Below are positions 5,690 through 6,419 of a stretch of 6,419 bases of DNA, in pieces (position 1 is the stretch's first letter; the number at the start of each line of letters is the position of its first letter). The notes beneath the pieces are model-generated. The model was not told where the DNA came from. It made no database searches and saw nothing but the letters and a program-made list of their open reading frames with translations. The stretch comes from Chloroflexota bacterium (GTDB lineage: Bacteria > Chloroflexota > Limnocylindria > Limnocylindrales > CSP1-4): contig JADGQG010000113.1 in the NCBI GenBank assembly GCA_017882025.1, forward strand, positions 1-6,419, given 5' to 3'. The position numbers were made by a program, and so were the translations under genes.

Positions 5690-6419
5690 TGAGCAACGAC
5701 CCGAACCTCCTCCGCGGCCAGAAGCCCGGCGACCGACGGGTTCGCATCAAGCGCCCCGAGTCGCGCTACTTCCGCTATGCCGGACCAGGGGTGGTGGTCG
5801 CCCGGCCGGCCGCGATCGAGCCGCGGACGCGTCTCGGGCACGCGACGTTCGTCGTCCGCCGCGCCCTGTTCGGGCATGCGCTCGCGTCCGAGGCGGAGAT
5901 CACCGAGCGTCTGCCGAAATGGAAGGCACTCCCCGTCTTCTCCTCCGACGCGATGTCGTCGGTGGCATACGGCCCGGAAGCCGCGATGTACACGCTCCTC
6001 GCGGCCGGGACGATCGCGTTCGCCTGGCTCATGCCGATCATGGGCGTGCTCCTGGTCCTGCTCCTGCTGATCACGCTCTCCTACCGACAGACGATCCGTG
6101 CATATCCCAACGGCGGCGGCAGCTACATCGTTGCCCATGCCAACCTGGGCCAGCTGCCCGGGCTGGTCGCCGCGGCTGCCCTCCTCACCGACTACGTGCT
6201 GACGGTATCGGTCAGCGTCTCGGCGGGCGTGTTCAACCTCGCCTCGGCTTTCCCGGCGCTCCAGCCGATCTACGTCGAGCTCATCGTTGCCTCGATCCTC
6301 GGCGTCATGCTCGTGAACCTGCGGGGCATTCGCGAGAGCGGCTCGATCCTCGCCTGGCCGACGTACGTGTTTTTGGGCTGCACGCTGCTGACCATCGTCG
6401 TCGGCCTCGCCCGCGTCCT
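5689..6419 (+). CDS. APC/KUP-superfamily permease, KimA (YdaO)-type potassium transporter, N-terminal part (3' end outside window)
   Basis: The visible 243 residues are the start of a multi-pass membrane permease. Family blocks are FSSDAMSSVAYG (84-95), a hydrophobic helix (about 108-131), SYRQTIRAYPNGGGSYIVA (131-149), TDYVLTVSVSVSAG (167-180), NLRGIRESG (210-218) and PTYVF (224-228). These match KimA/YdaO-like transporters, proton-coupled K+ importers of the cytoplasmic membrane. From memory, Bacillus KimA binds K+ through D36, Y43, D117, Y118, T121 and S125; here D87, Y94, D168, Y169, T172 and S176 fall at identical spacing. About 50 extra polar, Arg-rich residues precede the core compared with KimA. 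GTG 5689 is chosen for its promoter spacing; CTG 5668 is the only upstream in-frame option noted before a stop. An amino-acid substrate cannot be excluded, since many relatives are simply labelled amino-acid permease. The C-terminal cytosolic domain is beyond the edge. Confidence 0.85.
   Translation, partial: MSNDPNLLRGQKPGDRRVRIKRPESRYFRYAGPGVVVARPAAIEPRTRLGHATFVVRRALFGHALASEAEITERLPKWKALPVFSSDAMSSVAYGPEAAMYTLLAAGTIAFAWLMPIMGVLLVLLLLITLSYRQTIRAYPNGGGSYIVAHANLGQLPGLVAAAALLTDYVLTVSVSVSAGVFNLASAFPALQPIYVELIVASILGVMLVNLRGIRESGSILAWPTYVFLGCTLLTIVVGLARV

Noticed and set aside
4366..6138. Long minus-strand open frame of 590 codons opposite the regulator, small gene and permease
   Set aside because: It is antisense to three well-supported genes and has a low-complexity His/Arg/Asp-rich product without family motifs. 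Long antisense frames are expected at this GC content.

Overview
This window is GC-rich (about 70% by eye), densely packed bacterial DNA with strong G/C preference at third codon positions, GTG as well as ATG starts, and short gaps between genes. The style fits a high-GC Gram-positive-like lineage such as Chloroflexota or Actinomycetota. I lean to Chloroflexota (Limnocylindria/Ellin6529-like), but only from general gene style and at low confidence. There is no sign of phage, insertion sequence, CRISPR array, tRNA or rRNA.

Layout. Positions 1-180 hold the 3' end of a gene for an ACT-domain protein. It converges, with 9 bp between stop codons and a small hairpin across them, on a minus-strand gene (190-864) for a MobA/MocA-like nucleotidyltransferase-fold protein whose catalytic signatures look eroded. 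That gene is divergent from typA/bipA (927-2888), a complete ribosome-associated GTPase; a 62-bp gap carries both promoters. A 74-bp spacer with a 13-bp tandem repeat leads to a two-component system: a KdpD-like histidine kinase without the usual cytosolic N-terminal half (2963-4576), overlapping by 4 nt a KdpE-like OmpR-family regulator (4573-5301). Next come a 91-aa orphan protein (5371-5646) and, running off the right edge, an APC/KUP-superfamily permease of the KimA (YdaO) potassium-transporter type (5689-end).

How it fits together. The last four genes look like a potassium-homeostasis locus. A DUF4118 membrane sensor kinase and its regulator sit directly upstream of a permease that keeps the residues I recall as K+-coordinating in Bacillus KimA. 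No kdpFABC genes are visible. The permease has its own apparent promoter covered by a perfect 8-bp-arm palindrome that runs to the start codon, preceded by a 29/30-bp imperfect direct repeat sharing the same half-site. Several genes show a TANNNT -10-like hexamer 6-7 nt before the start codon and no Shine-Dalgarno, which suggests leaderless transcription; the internal regulator gene of the two-component pair instead has a clear Shine-Dalgarno.
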